Source: Halarcobacter bivalviorum
GTDB taxonomy: Bacteria > Campylobacterota > Campylobacteria > Campylobacterales > Arcobacteraceae
Direction of reading: 5' to 3'
DNA: 64,000 bases
Assembly (NCBI RefSeq): GCF_003346815.1
Contig: NZ_CP031217.1
Coordinates: 2,170,001 to 2,234,000, forward strand
Positions 17,214 to 25,978 of the stretch are shown in pieces; position 1 is the first letter of the stretch, and the number at the start of each line of letters is the position of its first letter. Below the pieces are notes generated by a model. It was given only the letters and a program-made list of their open reading frames with translations. It did no database searches and had not been told where the DNA came from. The position numbers and the translations under genes are program-made.

Positions 17214-19985
17214 ATGTTAAAACTAAAGACTTTTATAATTTTTTTATTTTTTGTTAGCTTTTTATATGCAAAACCATTTAAAAAAACTTTCACTGTTTCT
17301 TATGACCCTAATTATGCACCTTTTTCTTATTTAGAAAATCAAGAACCTCAAGGTCTTTTGATTGATTATTGGAAACTTTGGGCAGAAAAAAACAACTATG
17401 AAATCAAATTTATAAATGGAAAACTTTGGGATAATTCAATTCAACTTTTAAAAGAAGGGAAAGTAGATTTTTTCCTTGGAACTGAAGTTTATAAAGATTG
17501 GATGCATGGCTCAAAAGTTTTTTATAAAAGAAGAACTGCTTTATTTACTCACAAACAAACAAGTAAAGATTTTACTAAAAATGCTTCTTATATTATAGGT
17601 ATCATAGGAAAAGATTACGAACAAGTTATAAAAGAGAACTTCCCTAATTCTGAGATTATAATTTACAAAGACTACGATAAGGCTATTAATAATCTTATAT
17701 CAAAAAAAATCGACCTTCTTTATGATGACAAAATTGCTATTGAATTTTATACTCTTCAAACTAGACATTTCCATGAAATAAAATCAATTGAACTCTTTTC
17801 AAAAATATCTGAAACAAGTGCTATTGCCTTAAATCAGAAATTAATTGATATTTTCAATAAAGGTTTTAATAAACTAACACCTGAAGAACTTTATGATATA
17901 GAGAGTAAATGGATTATCAATGATAAGTTTAAATATTATAATAGAATAAAAGAGTTTACTTTAAATGAAGAAGAAAAAGAGTTCATTAGAAAAAACGAGT
18001 TTAGACTCTCTATTTCAGAGGATTGGAAACCTTTCTCTTTTAAATCTTCTTCAAATATACCAATTGGTATTTCAACTGAAGTTTGGGAACTATTAAGTAA
18101 GAAACTAAACCTAAAAACTAAATATACTTTTTTTAAAACCTTTACAGGACAATTAAAAAGCATAGAAGATAAAAAACAAGATATTATTTTTAGTACGGGA
18201 AAAACAATAGATAGAGAAAGATATTCAATTTTCACAAAACCATATATCTCTTTTCCTATTTCGATAGTTACTTTAAAAGATGAAAACTTTATTGAAAATA
18301 TAGAACAAATCAAAAATAAAAAAATTGCGGTAGGAAGAAACTTTACTGCACATAAATTATTAAAAGAAAAATATCCAAAACTAGATTTCTTATTAGTTCC
18401 AAATATAAAAAAAGGTCTTCAAGCAGTTGAAAATAAACAAGCTTATGCATATATTGATATAAAACCAAATTTAACATACAATATAGGTAAACTTGACTTT
18501 GAAAATTTAAAAATATCTGGAAATACAGGGCTAAATTTCAATTTAACCATAATGATTAGAGATGATTATCAACTTTTACAAAGTGCTTTAAATAAAGCTA
18601 TAGATAATCTAGATGAGCAAGAGATACAAAATATAATAAACAAATGGGAAAATATACAGTTTGAAAATCATTTTGATTATGAAATGATATGGATTGTCCT
18701 TTCTATAATTATTTTAATAATAACTATTCTTGTTTATTTAAATCAGCTAACTATCAAAAGAAATAAAATTTTAAAAGAAAAAGTTGAAGAGAGAACAAAA
18801 GAGTTAAAAAAACTAAATGAATCTTTAGAAAGAAAAGTTGAGGAGAAAACAAAAGAACTAAAAAAAGCAAACTACCTTTTAGATGAAGCACAAAAAATTG
18901 CACATCTAGGAAGTTTTCAATATGATATAAAAAAAGATGAACTTTTTTGGAGTAATGAACACTTTAAAATCTTTGAACTATCAGCGGAAGAAGTTAAACC
19001 TTCAGTTGAGCTATTTTTATCTTATGTACACGAAGAAGATAAAAAACTTATAAAAAACCATATCAAAAAACTCTTCTCTTTTAGAAGTAAACTAATAAAT
19101 GAATTTAGAATAGTTCTAAAAAACAATACTATTAAATATCTGCAAATAAGTTCTAAGATTACGAAGGTTGATGAAAAAAGTGACCCTGTTTTAATAGTTG
19201 GAACAGTTTTAGATATTACAAAAATCAAAAAACTAGAGCAAGAAAAAAGAGAAAGAGATACTATTTTAGCTCAACAATCAAAAATGGCTGCAATGGGAGA
19301 GATGTTAGAAAATATTGCTCACCAATGGAGACAGCCTTTATCTGTAATCTCTACTGCTTCTACAGGAATGCAACTAACCTTAGAAATAGAAAATAAAATC
19401 TCTAAAGAGTTGGTCTTAGATAATATAAAAACAATAAATGAACATGCTCAATATTTATCAAAAACAATTGATGATTTTAGAAACTTTTTTAATCCAAATA
19501 AAGAGAAAACAACTTTTAAAATAGACTCTTGTATAAATAAATCACTCTATCTTATTACATCAAAAATAAACTCTTCAAAAATTGAACTAATAAAAGAGAT
19601 GGAAGATACAACTATCTCTACTTTAGAGAGTGAATTAACACAAGTTCTATTAAATATTTTTAATAATGCAATAGATGCTTTAAATCAAAAAAAGATTGAA
19701 AATAAACTAATTTTTATAGAAGCAAAAAAACAAGATGACAAGATTTTTATTAGTATAAAAGATAATGCAGGAGGCGTTCCAAAAGAGATAAAAAATAGAA
19801 TTTTTGAACCTTACTTTACAACAAAACATAAATCACAAGGTACAGGTATAGGATTATACATGTCTTCACAAATTATTACAAAACATTTAAATGGTTCAAT
19901 AAAACTTGAAAATGAAGAATTTACATTTAACAATAAAATATATAAAGGTGCAAATTTTAAAATCATATTTCCTCTTGTTACATAA
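17214..19985 (+). CDS. Sensor histidine kinase with two periplasmic binding-protein domains
   Basis: Membrane sensor kinase of 923 residues. A signal peptide (MLKLKTFIIFLFFVSFLYA) is followed by two SBP_bac_3-like domains, about residues 25-235 and 250-485, a membrane helix near 490-510, a coiled coil, a PAS domain (about 560-680), a HisKA domain with phosphoacceptor His703 in IAHQWRQP, and a HATPase domain with N-box NIFNNAIDAL, DNAGG and GTGIGL. The architecture recalls BvgS and EvgS but lacks the receiver and Hpt domains. Binding-protein domains suggest it senses an amino acid or similar solute. No response regulator is adjacent, so it is an orphan kinase. Confidence 0.9.
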   Translation: MLKLKTFIIFLFFVSFLYAKPFKKTFTVSYDPNYAPFSYLENQEPQGLLIDYWKLWAEKNNYEIKFINGKLWDNSIQLLKEGKVDFFLGTEVYKDWMHGSKVFYKRRTALFTHKQTSKDFTKNASYIIGIIGKDYEQVIKENFPNSEIIIYKDYDKAINNLISKKIDLLYDDKIAIEFYTLQTRHFHEIKSIELFSKISETSAIALNQKLIDIFNKGFNKLTPEELYDIESKWIINDKFKYYNRIKEFTLNEEEKEFIRKNEFRLSISEDWKPFSFKSSSNIPIGISTEVWELLSKKLNLKTKYTFFKTFTGQLKSIEDKKQDIIFSTGKTIDRERYSIFTKPYISFPISIVTLKDENFIENIEQIKNKKIAVGRNFTAHKLLKEKYPKLDFLLVPNIKKGLQAVENKQAYAYIDIKPNLTYNIGKLDFENLKISGNTGLNFNLTIMIRDDYQLLQSALNKAIDNLDEQEIQNIINKWENIQFENHFDYEMIWIVLSIIILIITILVYLNQLTIKRNKILKEKVEERTKELKKLNESLERKVEEKTKELKKANYLLDEAQKIAHLGSFQYDIKKDELFWSNEHFKIFELSAEEVKPSVELFLSYVHEEDKKLIKNHIKKLFSFRSKLINEFRIVLKNNTIKYLQISSKITKVDEKSDPVLIVGTVLDITKIKKLEQEKRERDTILAQQSKMAAMGEMLENIAHQWRQPLSVISTASTGMQLTLEIENKISKELVLDNIKTINEHAQYLSKTIDDFRNFFNPNKEKTTFKIDSCINKSLYLITSKINSSKIELIKEMEDTTISTLESELTQVLLNIFNNAIDALNQKKIENKLIFIEAKKQDDKIFISIKDNAGGVPKEIKNRIFEPYFTTKHKSQGTGIGLYMSSQIITKHLNGSIKLENEEFTFNNKIYKGANFKIIFPLVT

Positions 19986-20016
19986 AAAGTAGTACAAATT
20001 GTAATCAAAAAAAAAG

Positions 20017-20022
20017 TATAAT
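20017..20022 (+). promoter_or_regulatory. -10 box of the ATP-grasp gene
   Basis: AAAAAGTATAATAATAG contains TATAAT, 30 bases before the ATG at 20053. Confidence 0.6.
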
Positions 20023-20052
20023 AATAGATTGAATTTACTTAAAGGAAAAAAA

Positions 20053-21084
20053 ATGCATGTTGCGTTTATCATTGAACATTGGAACAATATAGAGCCAACA
20101 AAAAGTACTACACTTGCTATTATTAAAGAGTGTATGCAAAGAGGACATAAAGTTTCTGTTTTATATACAAATGATTTAACAGTAAGAAATAATATTGTTC
20201 ATGGTTTCGCTAAATCACTGAAATATGAAGGAAAGATTCCAGAATCTGTAGTCTCTTTTTATAAAAAATGTGAATATCAAATTAAATTAACTGCTTTACA
20301 CGCTTTTGATTGTATTATGATTAGAAAAGACCCTCCTATTTCTCCTATTGTTTTTAACTTCTTAGATTCAGTAAAAGATGAAACAATTATTATTAATGAT
20401 GTAGATGGAATTAGAAAAGCAAATAATAAATTATATACTACAACATTTCATGACCCAGGTAATACATATTTACCAAAAACACATGTTTCAGGAAGTAAGA
20501 AATATATTAAAAAAATTATTGAAGACTCAGAAGAAGAGAAGATGATTCTAAAACCTCTTGATGGTTCAGGAGGAAGAGGAGTTATCGTTTTAGAAAAAAA
20601 TGCAAAATCAAATATCAACTCTCTTTTAGATTTTTATATTGATAACTCTGGAGAAAACTATGTAATTTTACAAGAGTATATTTCAGGTGCAGAAAATGGG
20701 GATGTAAGAGTTATGATGCTAAATGGTAAAGCAATTGGAGCTTATCATAGAAAACCAGCAGAAGGAGAAGTTAGAGCAAATATCCAAACTGGAGGATCTG
20801 CACATAAATATACACTTACAGAATCACAAAAAAGAATTTGTAGTAAAATAGGTAAAAAACTTCTTTCTGATGGAATTTATTTTGCAGGTCTAGATATGAT
20901 TGGAGATAAAATATTAGAAGTAAATGTTTTAAATCCAGGTGGAATTACAAATATCAATAAACTTTCAAAACTAAAATTACATAAAAATGTAGTTGATTTC
21001 TTAGAAGAAAAAGTTCATGAGAAAGTTGAAAAAAGAGCTGAGTTAGAATATCTTCTAAAAAGACTTAGTGAGTTAAGAGAGTAA
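20053..21084 (+). CDS. Glutathione-synthetase-like ATP-grasp ligase
   Basis: Cytoplasmic enzyme of 343 residues with the GshB layout: an N-terminal domain opening MHVAFIIEHW, the RKDPP motif at 91-95, the ATP-binding loop KPLDGSGGRGV (167-177), and the distal motif GLDMIG...LEVNVLNPGG. Known GshB proteins have NVTSPT at that last position, so the substrate site differs. The start is ATG 20053 with AAAGGA 7 bases upstream; an in-frame TTG at 20029 has no such site. No gshA is in the window. It may be a glutathione synthetase or a relative joining other amino acids or peptides. A hairpin terminator follows. Confidence 0.8.
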   Translation: MHVAFIIEHWNNIEPTKSTTLAIIKECMQRGHKVSVLYTNDLTVRNNIVHGFAKSLKYEGKIPESVVSFYKKCEYQIKLTALHAFDCIMIRKDPPISPIVFNFLDSVKDETIIINDVDGIRKANNKLYTTTFHDPGNTYLPKTHVSGSKKYIKKIIEDSEEEKMILKPLDGSGGRGVIVLEKNAKSNINSLLDFYIDNSGENYVILQEYISGAENGDVRVMMLNGKAIGAYHRKPAEGEVRANIQTGGSAHKYTLTESQKRICSKIGKKLLSDGIYFAGLDMIGDKILEVNVLNPGGITNINKLSKLKLHKNVVDFLEEKVHEKVEKRAELEYLLKRLSELRE

Positions 21085-21108
21085 ACTCTCTCTTAGCTTA
21101 TTTTTTTT
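21076..21108 (+). terminator. Terminator after the ATP-grasp gene
   Basis: AGAGAG-TAAA-CTCTCT stem followed within 6 bases by TTATTTTTTTT. The T run overlaps the 3' end of the minus-strand 58-aa gene. Confidence 0.55.
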
Positions 21109-21274
21109 GCAAAATTTTATCAGCAAGCCTTGCTAACTCAATTTGCGATAATTTTAATGTTTGTTCAGAAAGTTTTGAAATAGTTAAATTACTTTGTATC
21201 ATCAAAGTTGCAGCTTGCTCATAGTCATCTTCTTTTTTTATTAAATATACTATCTTACTAACTGTTTCATTCAT
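21098..21274 (-). CDS. Small unknown protein, paralogue of its neighbour
   Basis: Open frame of 58 codons plus stop, starting MNETVSKIVYLIKKEDDYEQ and ending DKILQKK. It aligns by eye with the second half of the 92-residue protein encoded just upstream: both share KI-x3-L-IK, DYE-x-A, a central N, LS and LAD-x-IL spaced nearly identically. The two stop/start codons are 5 bases apart, and AAAGG lies 12 bases before the ATG. It is predicted to be all-helical and soluble. The similarity to its neighbour is the best evidence that this short frame is a real gene. The function is unknown. Confidence 0.7.
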   Translation of the reverse strand: MNETVSKIVYLIKKEDDYEQAATLMIQSNLTISKLSEQTLKLSQIELARLADKILQKK

Positions 21275-21279
21275 ATATA

Positions 21280-21558
21280 TTATTTACCTTTATTTAAAAT
21301 CATTAAGTCAGCTAATTTTACAAAGTCAACGAGAGATAATCTAACACTTCTTGAAACTATGTCTTCTAACTTAATATTATTTTGTTTAATTAAATCTATT
21401 GCCAATTCATAGTCGTGATTAGTTTTTATCAGGGAGATTATATTAAATATAATCTTATTAATAGGGTCTTCTTCTTTAAAATTAGATATAAAATTAGGCA
21501 TATCTTCTTGCATAATAGAATCCAAAAATAAATTGATTTTAATATAATTATAATCCAT
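21280..21558 (-). CDS. Small unknown helical protein
   Basis: Protein of 92 residues, acidic in its first half, with no signal peptide or membrane helix. Residues 32-90 are similar to the 58-residue protein encoded immediately downstream, so the pair arose by duplication. The repeated unit is a helix with DYE-x-A, then a helix-turn-helix-like stretch ending in LADLMILNK. I do not recognise the family. A DNA- or protein-binding role is possible but not supported by a known motif. Confidence 0.7.
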   Translation of the reverse strand: MDYNYIKINLFLDSIMQEDMPNFISNFKEEDPINKIIFNIISLIKTNHDYELAIDLIKQNNIKLEDIVSRSVRLSLVDFVKLADLMILNKGK

Positions 21559-21722
21559 AAATGAACTAAAGTATCTAAAAGATACCTTAAGTCAATGTTA
21601 CATTTTACAAAAGCTTGATTTTATCGACTCAGTACAAGGGTAACACTCCTGTTTTTATTTTCTATAATTAATTAATTCGTTATAAAAATTAGTATAAAAT
21701 TTCAAAAACAAGGCAAAATAAA

Positions 21723-22466
21723 ATGAAATACTCTTTTTTTCTACTAATTCTTTTTTTCTCTTTTCAAACTTTAATTGCTAAAGAGAAAGTAATAGCAAAA
21801 ATTCCCGAAGCTTCAGGAATTGTATATAGCGAAAACTCAAATACTCTTTTTGTGGTAAATGATGAAGGTACAATCTATGAATTAAGTTTAAAAGGTGAAA
21901 TAAAAAGAGAGTATAAACTTGGTACTTATGATTTAGAAGCTATTACAATAGATGAAGAAAAAAATCTTCTTCTTATTGCAAATGAAGAAAAAGATGAACT
22001 TTTAGTTGTAGATATTAAAGATTTTACTATTTTAAATAAAATAAAAATAAAAGGTACTTATCAAGGAAATAAGATAATTAAAAAAGGTAAAGATGGAATA
22101 GAAGGTCTGACTTTATATAAAAACAAAATATATGCCTCAAATCAATCAAATAAGCCTTATCCTAAAGAAGATTCTTCAGTTATTGTAATCTTAGATTATA
22201 AAATGAAAAAAAAACTTGAGATAGTTGATATTATAGACCACAAATATAAAGATATTGCAGGACTTACTTTTTATAAAGATTATCTGTATTTAATAAGCGA
22301 TGATGCTAATTTGTTAATAAAATATGATATAACTTCAAAAAAAGTTGTAAAAGAGTATAAATTATCAAAAAAATATGCCCAAGAGGGAATAACTTTTGAT
22401 AAAAAAGGTAGGCTTTATATAGCCGATGATAATGGACAAATTTTAAAGTTAAAAATAAATGAATAA
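21723..22466 (+). CDS. SdiA-regulated/YjiK-like beta-propeller protein
   Basis: Exported protein of 247 residues with a signal peptide (MKYSFFLLILFFSFQTLIA). The mature part has propeller-type repeats, with motifs EASGIVYSENSNTLFVVNDE, DLEAITID and a third AGLTFYKDYLYLISD, matching the SdiA-regulated (YjiK) family. These proteins are periplasmic and their role is not established. The last 8 bases overlap the ThrE-type exporter gene, so the three genes 21723-23705 probably form one operon. A weak -10 (TATAAA) precedes it. Confidence 0.75.
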   Translation: MKYSFFLLILFFSFQTLIAKEKVIAKIPEASGIVYSENSNTLFVVNDEGTIYELSLKGEIKREYKLGTYDLEAITIDEEKNLLLIANEEKDELLVVDIKDFTILNKIKIKGTYQGNKIIKKGKDGIEGLTLYKNKIYASNQSNKPYPKEDSSVIVILDYKMKKKLEIVDIIDHKYKDIAGLTFYKDYLYLISDDANLLIKYDITSKKVVKEYKLSKKYAQEGITFDKKGRLYIADDNGQILKLKINE

Positions 22467-23238
22467 CCTTAATTATGAAGAACAAACAAAAGTAACAAGA
22501 GCGATAATTAAAGCAGCCGTTTTAATGCTTGAGTTTGGAGCAGAAAGTAAACTTATAGAGGAAACAGCTCAAAGACTTGGTTCTGCTTTAGGTGTAGATT
22601 CCGTAGAAGTCTCTTTAATCCCTTCTGCAATCGTACTAAGTACGCTTAGTAATAATCAAACACAATCAGTTACTACAACAAGAAGAGCACACCATAAACC
22701 TATAAATATGTCAATAGTTTGTGATGTTCAAAAGATGTGCATTGATGTTGAAAAATATAAAAAAGATGTTGATTATGTTTTTGAAACTATAAAAAATATT
22801 CAACCAAACCAATATAATAGATGGCTAGTTGTTTTTATGGTTGGACTTTCATGTGCTTCATTTGCATATCTTTATGGAGCAGATTTAAATGGTTTTCTTA
22901 TAACCTTTCTTGCTTCAAGTGTTGCGATGTATGTAAGACATGAACTTGCTATTAGAAAATATGTACTTATTATTAGTTTTGGAATTACAGCTTTTATTGC
23001 AACTTTGATAGCTAGCATTTCTCAAATATATAATTTAAGTGCTACCCCAAATGTTGTTATGACTGCAAGTGTTATCTTATTGGCTCCTGGATTTCCTTTT
23101 GTAAACTCTGTTTTAGATGCAGTAAAAGGTTATCTCTCTATGGGTTGGGGTCGTTGGATGCAAGCACTTTTGCTTAGTGTTGCTACGTCTATTGGTATTA
23201 TTTTAGCTTTTGCTTTATTAAGTATGAAAGGTTGGTAA
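22459..23238 (+). CDS. ThrE-type exporter, large subunit (YjjP-like)
   Basis: Membrane protein of 259 residues with the ThrE N-terminal domain: a cytoplasmic first 110 residues containing MLEFGAESKLIEETAQRLG and TTRRAHHKP, then five hydrophobic helices. This is the large part of the split threonine/serine exporter family; in E. coli YjjP with YjjB is implicated in succinate export. The gene pairs with the small subunit just downstream, whose start overlaps its stop codon (TAATG). The substrate cannot be inferred from sequence. Confidence 0.85.
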   Translation: MNNLNYEEQTKVTRAIIKAAVLMLEFGAESKLIEETAQRLGSALGVDSVEVSLIPSAIVLSTLSNNQTQSVTTTRRAHHKPINMSIVCDVQKMCIDVEKYKKDVDYVFETIKNIQPNQYNRWLVVFMVGLSCASFAYLYGADLNGFLITFLASSVAMYVRHELAIRKYVLIISFGITAFIATLIASISQIYNLSATPNVVMTASVILLAPGFPFVNSVLDAVKGYLSMGWGRWMQALLLSVATSIGIILAFALLSMKGW

Positions 23239-23705
23239 TGGAAATTTTAACTCAATACTTAATAAATGCCCTATTTTCTGCTATTCCAGCAGTTGGTTTT
23301 GCGATGGTTTTTAATGTTCCAAGAAGTGCTTTAATTTTTTGTGCTTTTGGTGGAGCAATTGGATATTCAACAAGGTTTGCTTTAATGGAGTTTAATGTTC
23401 CAATAGAGCTTGCTACTTTTTTAGCTTCTACTTTAGTTGGAATAGTTGCACTTTATTGGTCAAGAAAATATATAGTTCCTAGACCTGTTTATACAATTGC
23501 TTCTATTATTCCTTTACTTCCAGGAACATATGCTTTTACAGCTATTATAAATCTTCTTCAAATGAATGCACAAGGTGTTTCACCTGAACTTATTACTATG
23601 TTTATAGATAATGGTTTAAAAGCAGTAATTATCCTAAGTGCAATTGGTTTTGGATTAGCTCTACCCTCTTTATTTTTAATGAGATATAATAGACCTATTA
23701 TCTAA
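23238..23705 (+). CDS. ThrE-type exporter, small subunit (YjjB-like)
   Basis: Membrane protein of 155 residues with four or five hydrophobic helices and the family motif IIPLLPGTYAF. I choose ATG 23238, which overlaps the stop of the large subunit and has AAAGG 6-7 bases upstream, over a TTG at 23232. Known members work only together with the YjjP-type partner. Its stop codon overlaps the stop of the convergent ATPase gene. Confidence 0.85.
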   Translation: MEILTQYLINALFSAIPAVGFAMVFNVPRSALIFCAFGGAIGYSTRFALMEFNVPIELATFLASTLVGIVALYWSRKYIVPRPVYTIASIIPLLPGTYAFTAIINLLQMNAQGVSPELITMFIDNGLKAVIILSAIGFGLALPSLFLMRYNRPII

Positions 23706-24466
23706 ACTTTTTTGTAAAAAGTGTTATAGAACTGTTTTGCTGTTCTTGCACTTTTACAGGCTCTACTTTGAGAAAATTGTAGGGCTAACTTATGTAAATT
23801 CTCTTTATCTCCTTGATACTCTTTAAAATAGCTATCTATAACTTTTAAATAATCATTTTGAGTTCCATGATAAAAAGATAACCATAACCCAAATCTATCA
23901 CTTAAAGAGATTTTTTCTTCAACACTATCAGAATAATGTATCTCTCCATTATTTGAAACTACTGTTCCTATATTATCCCTTTGATATTCTGTTATAAGGT
24001 GTCGTCTATTAGAAGTAGCATAGATTTTAATATTACTTGCAGGAGCTTCAATTGAACCTTCTAAAATTCTTTTTAGTCCTTTATAACCCTTTTCTCCTTC
24101 TTCAAAAGATAAATCATCACAAAAGATTATAAACTTATAAGGCTCTTCTCTTATTTGGTCAGAGATTTCAATTAAATCATCTAAATCATCTCTATCCATC
24201 TCAATAACTCTTAAGCCTTCATCTTTATATTCGTTTAGTAGTGCTTTTATTAAAGAGGATTTTCCAGTACCTCTTGCACCCCAAAGAAGTACATTGTTTG
24301 AAGGTAAATCTTCTAAAAATCTTTTTGTGTTTTCAATTATTGCCTCTTTTTGTTTTTCTATACCTACTAAATCAACTAAAGATATTTTATCTAAGTAAAT
24401 AACTGGTTTAAGTCTCTCTTTTCTTGCACGGTAAATACTTGCATAAGTGTTCTGCCAATCTATCAT
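23702..24466 (-). CDS. DUF815-family AAA ATPase
   Basis: ATPase of 254 residues with Walker A GARGTGKS (63-70), a Walker-B-like FIIFCDDLSF and an arginine-containing ATSNRRHL (sensor-type) segment; these features fit the DUF815 family of AAA+ proteins. Family function is not established. AAGGG lies 6 bases before the ATG. It follows a membrane-protein gene by one base and is probably cotranscribed with it. Confidence 0.82.
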   Translation of the reverse strand: MIDWQNTYASIYRARKERLKPVIYLDKISLVDLVGIEKQKEAIIENTKRFLEDLPSNNVLLWGARGTGKSSLIKALLNEYKDEGLRVIEMDRDDLDDLIEISDQIREEPYKFIIFCDDLSFEEGEKGYKGLKRILEGSIEAPASNIKIYATSNRRHLITEYQRDNIGTVVSNNGEIHYSDSVEEKISLSDRFGLWLSFYHGTQNDYLKVIDSYFKEYQGDKENLHKLALQFSQSRACKSARTAKQFYNTFYKKV

Positions 24467-24467
24467 T

Positions 24468-25298
24468 TTAAGCCCTTTTCATATTAAAAATAGATTTAAT
24501 AAACCAATATAAAACAAATAAAAATAGTATTGGTAAAAGAATAGTTTGAAAGATAAAAACTATAATCAAATCAATAATATATTCACTTGAATTATCAACT
24601 GCTTTGCTATAATCATCAACCTTTTTTGTATAATATTCACTATCAAATTTCTCTACAATCTTATCAAAAAAAGAGCTCTCTTTTTTCTCATTTAAAGTAG
24701 CTTCATTTACTTTGCTTACATCCTCTTTAACTTTTACAATACTCTCATTTAAGTTCTCAATATTGTATTGTGGTTTTACAAAATAGTTATATGAGATATC
24801 ATTTACATAACTTATCATAGGTATTGCAAAACGCAAAAAAAGTAAAATAAATACTATTTTAAAAAATATTTCTCTTAACTTATCATCTTTTCTAAAGCGT
24901 TTAAATAACCAGATATTTAAAATAATAACTCCAACTAATAGAATATAGTTATAAATATCATTTGTAACAAAATTTAAAAAGATTTTTTGAATTCCTAGTG
25001 AAGTCATACTTGCAAGCATTACAAGAGAAAATTGTTCTACTAAATCATTTATTGGATCAAGAACTTCTCCAATTGCTACTACAAAAAAAGGTAAAGATAT
25101 CTCCGTACCTTGTGCTAAAGAGATAACTGCATTTAAAGCCTTTGCACTCCCAAAAACAATAATTGCTTGAGAGAAAGAGTCATCTATAAGTTTTTTTGCA
25201 TTTGCATCTATTGTAAAAGTTATTGCACAAATAACAGCAATAATAGTAAAAGTAGATAATAAAAGTTTATTCCAGTTTTTTAAGATAAAAGTTTTCAT
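24468..25298 (-). CDS. Unknown multi-pass membrane protein
   Basis: Protein of 276 residues with a helix at residues 10-30, three more between about 90 and 165, a charged extramembrane stretch (about 175-235, containing KVKEDVSKVNEATLNEKK) and a final long helix near 240-270. No family was recognised with confidence. It has no Shine-Dalgarno sequence, and its ATG is paired inside a hairpin (25296-25323). It sits between an AAA ATPase and a short-chain dehydrogenase on the same strand, so a partnership with the ATPase is possible. Confidence 0.65.
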   Translation of the reverse strand: MKTFILKNWNKLLLSTFTIIAVICAITFTIDANAKKLIDDSFSQAIIVFGSAKALNAVISLAQGTEISLPFFVVAIGEVLDPINDLVEQFSLVMLASMTSLGIQKIFLNFVTNDIYNYILLVGVIILNIWLFKRFRKDDKLREIFFKIVFILLFLRFAIPMISYVNDISYNYFVKPQYNIENLNESIVKVKEDVSKVNEATLNEKKESSFFDKIVEKFDSEYYTKKVDDYSKAVDNSSEYIIDLIIVFIFQTILLPILFLFVLYWFIKSIFNMKRA

Positions 25299-25323
25299 TC
25301 TAAAAGTGTAGCACTTTTGAATG
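25296..25323 (-). repeat. Hairpin covering a start codon
   Basis: On the minus strand CATTC-AAAAGTG pairs with CACTTTT-(A)-GAATG, a 12-bp stem with a 3-base loop and one bulge. The ATG of the downstream membrane-protein gene is the last three bases of the stem. No T tract follows, so it is not a terminator. Confidence 0.6.
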
Positions 25324-25345
25324 AAAAAAAAGTTAAAGATTTAAG

Positions 25346-25978
25346 TTATTTCTTTTTTATTTCAAGTCTTTGTGGTCTTAAAGTTATATCAGTAATCACG
25401 CCATCAAATTGTACTATTTCAAGTACTTGTTTAGCTATATTATCTGGATTTAAATGTGCATTTTTGTTATTTGAAGGTTCAAAATTAAACTCTTCAAAAA
25501 AATTTGTTTTTGTAAGGTCTGGATTTATATTTGTAACTCTTACATCAGAACGTCTTAACTCCTCAAAAAGAGCAAGAGAAAAGTTTCTTAGTCCTGCTTT
25601 TGTAGCAGTATAAAGTGCTGAAAACTTTGAGTGTCTTGTTGCTTCTATTGAAGAGATATTTATAATATGCCCTTTTGTTTTTTTTAAACTTCTAAGACAA
25701 AGATTTGTTAAAACAATAGGAGCAGTTAAATTTACATCAATAAGTTCCTGAATTTTATCTAAGCTAATCTCTTCATGGGGTTTAAAAACACCTACTCCCG
25801 CACAATTTATAAGTAAATCTATCTCAGCTTTTTTAAGCTCTTGTTTTACTTCTTTTTCTAAGGCTTTTTTATCATTTAATCGACTATTTAACCTAATAAC
25901 TTCATAAGAGTTCTCTTCTAGAATTTTTGCTATTGCTTGCCCTATTCCAGAACTATAGCCTGTAACTATCGCACGCAT
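25346..25978 (-). CDS. Short-chain dehydrogenase/reductase
   Basis: NAD(P)-dependent oxidoreductase of 210 residues with the Rossmann motif TGYSSGIG, the NCAGVG motif, catalytic Ser in INISSIEA and YTATK as the catalytic Tyr/Lys pair. The length is slightly below the typical 240-250 and the C-terminal substrate region is short. The substrate is unknown. It overlaps the DedA gene upstream by 13 bases, indicating coupling. Only a weak purine stretch precedes the ATG. Confidence 0.85.
   Translation of the reverse strand: MRAIVTGYSSGIGQAIAKILEENSYEVIRLNSRLNDKKALEKEVKQELKKAEIDLLINCAGVGVFKPHEEISLDKIQELIDVNLTAPIVLTNLCLRSLKKTKGHIINISSIEATRHSKFSALYTATKAGLRNFSLALFEELRRSDVRVTNINPDLTKTNFFEEFNFEPSNNKNAHLNPDNIAKQVLEIVQFDGVITDITLRPQRLEIKKK

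Noticed and set aside
17936-18313. Minus-strand frame of 125 codons inside the sensor kinase gene
   Set aside because: It is a reverse-frame shadow of the binding-protein domain of the kinase, with biased low-complexity content and no promoter or ribosome site.
21574-21590. Short hairpin GTATCT-AAA-AGATAC upstream of the 92-aa gene
   Set aside because: A 6-bp AT-rich stem is expected by chance in this sequence and no T tract follows.
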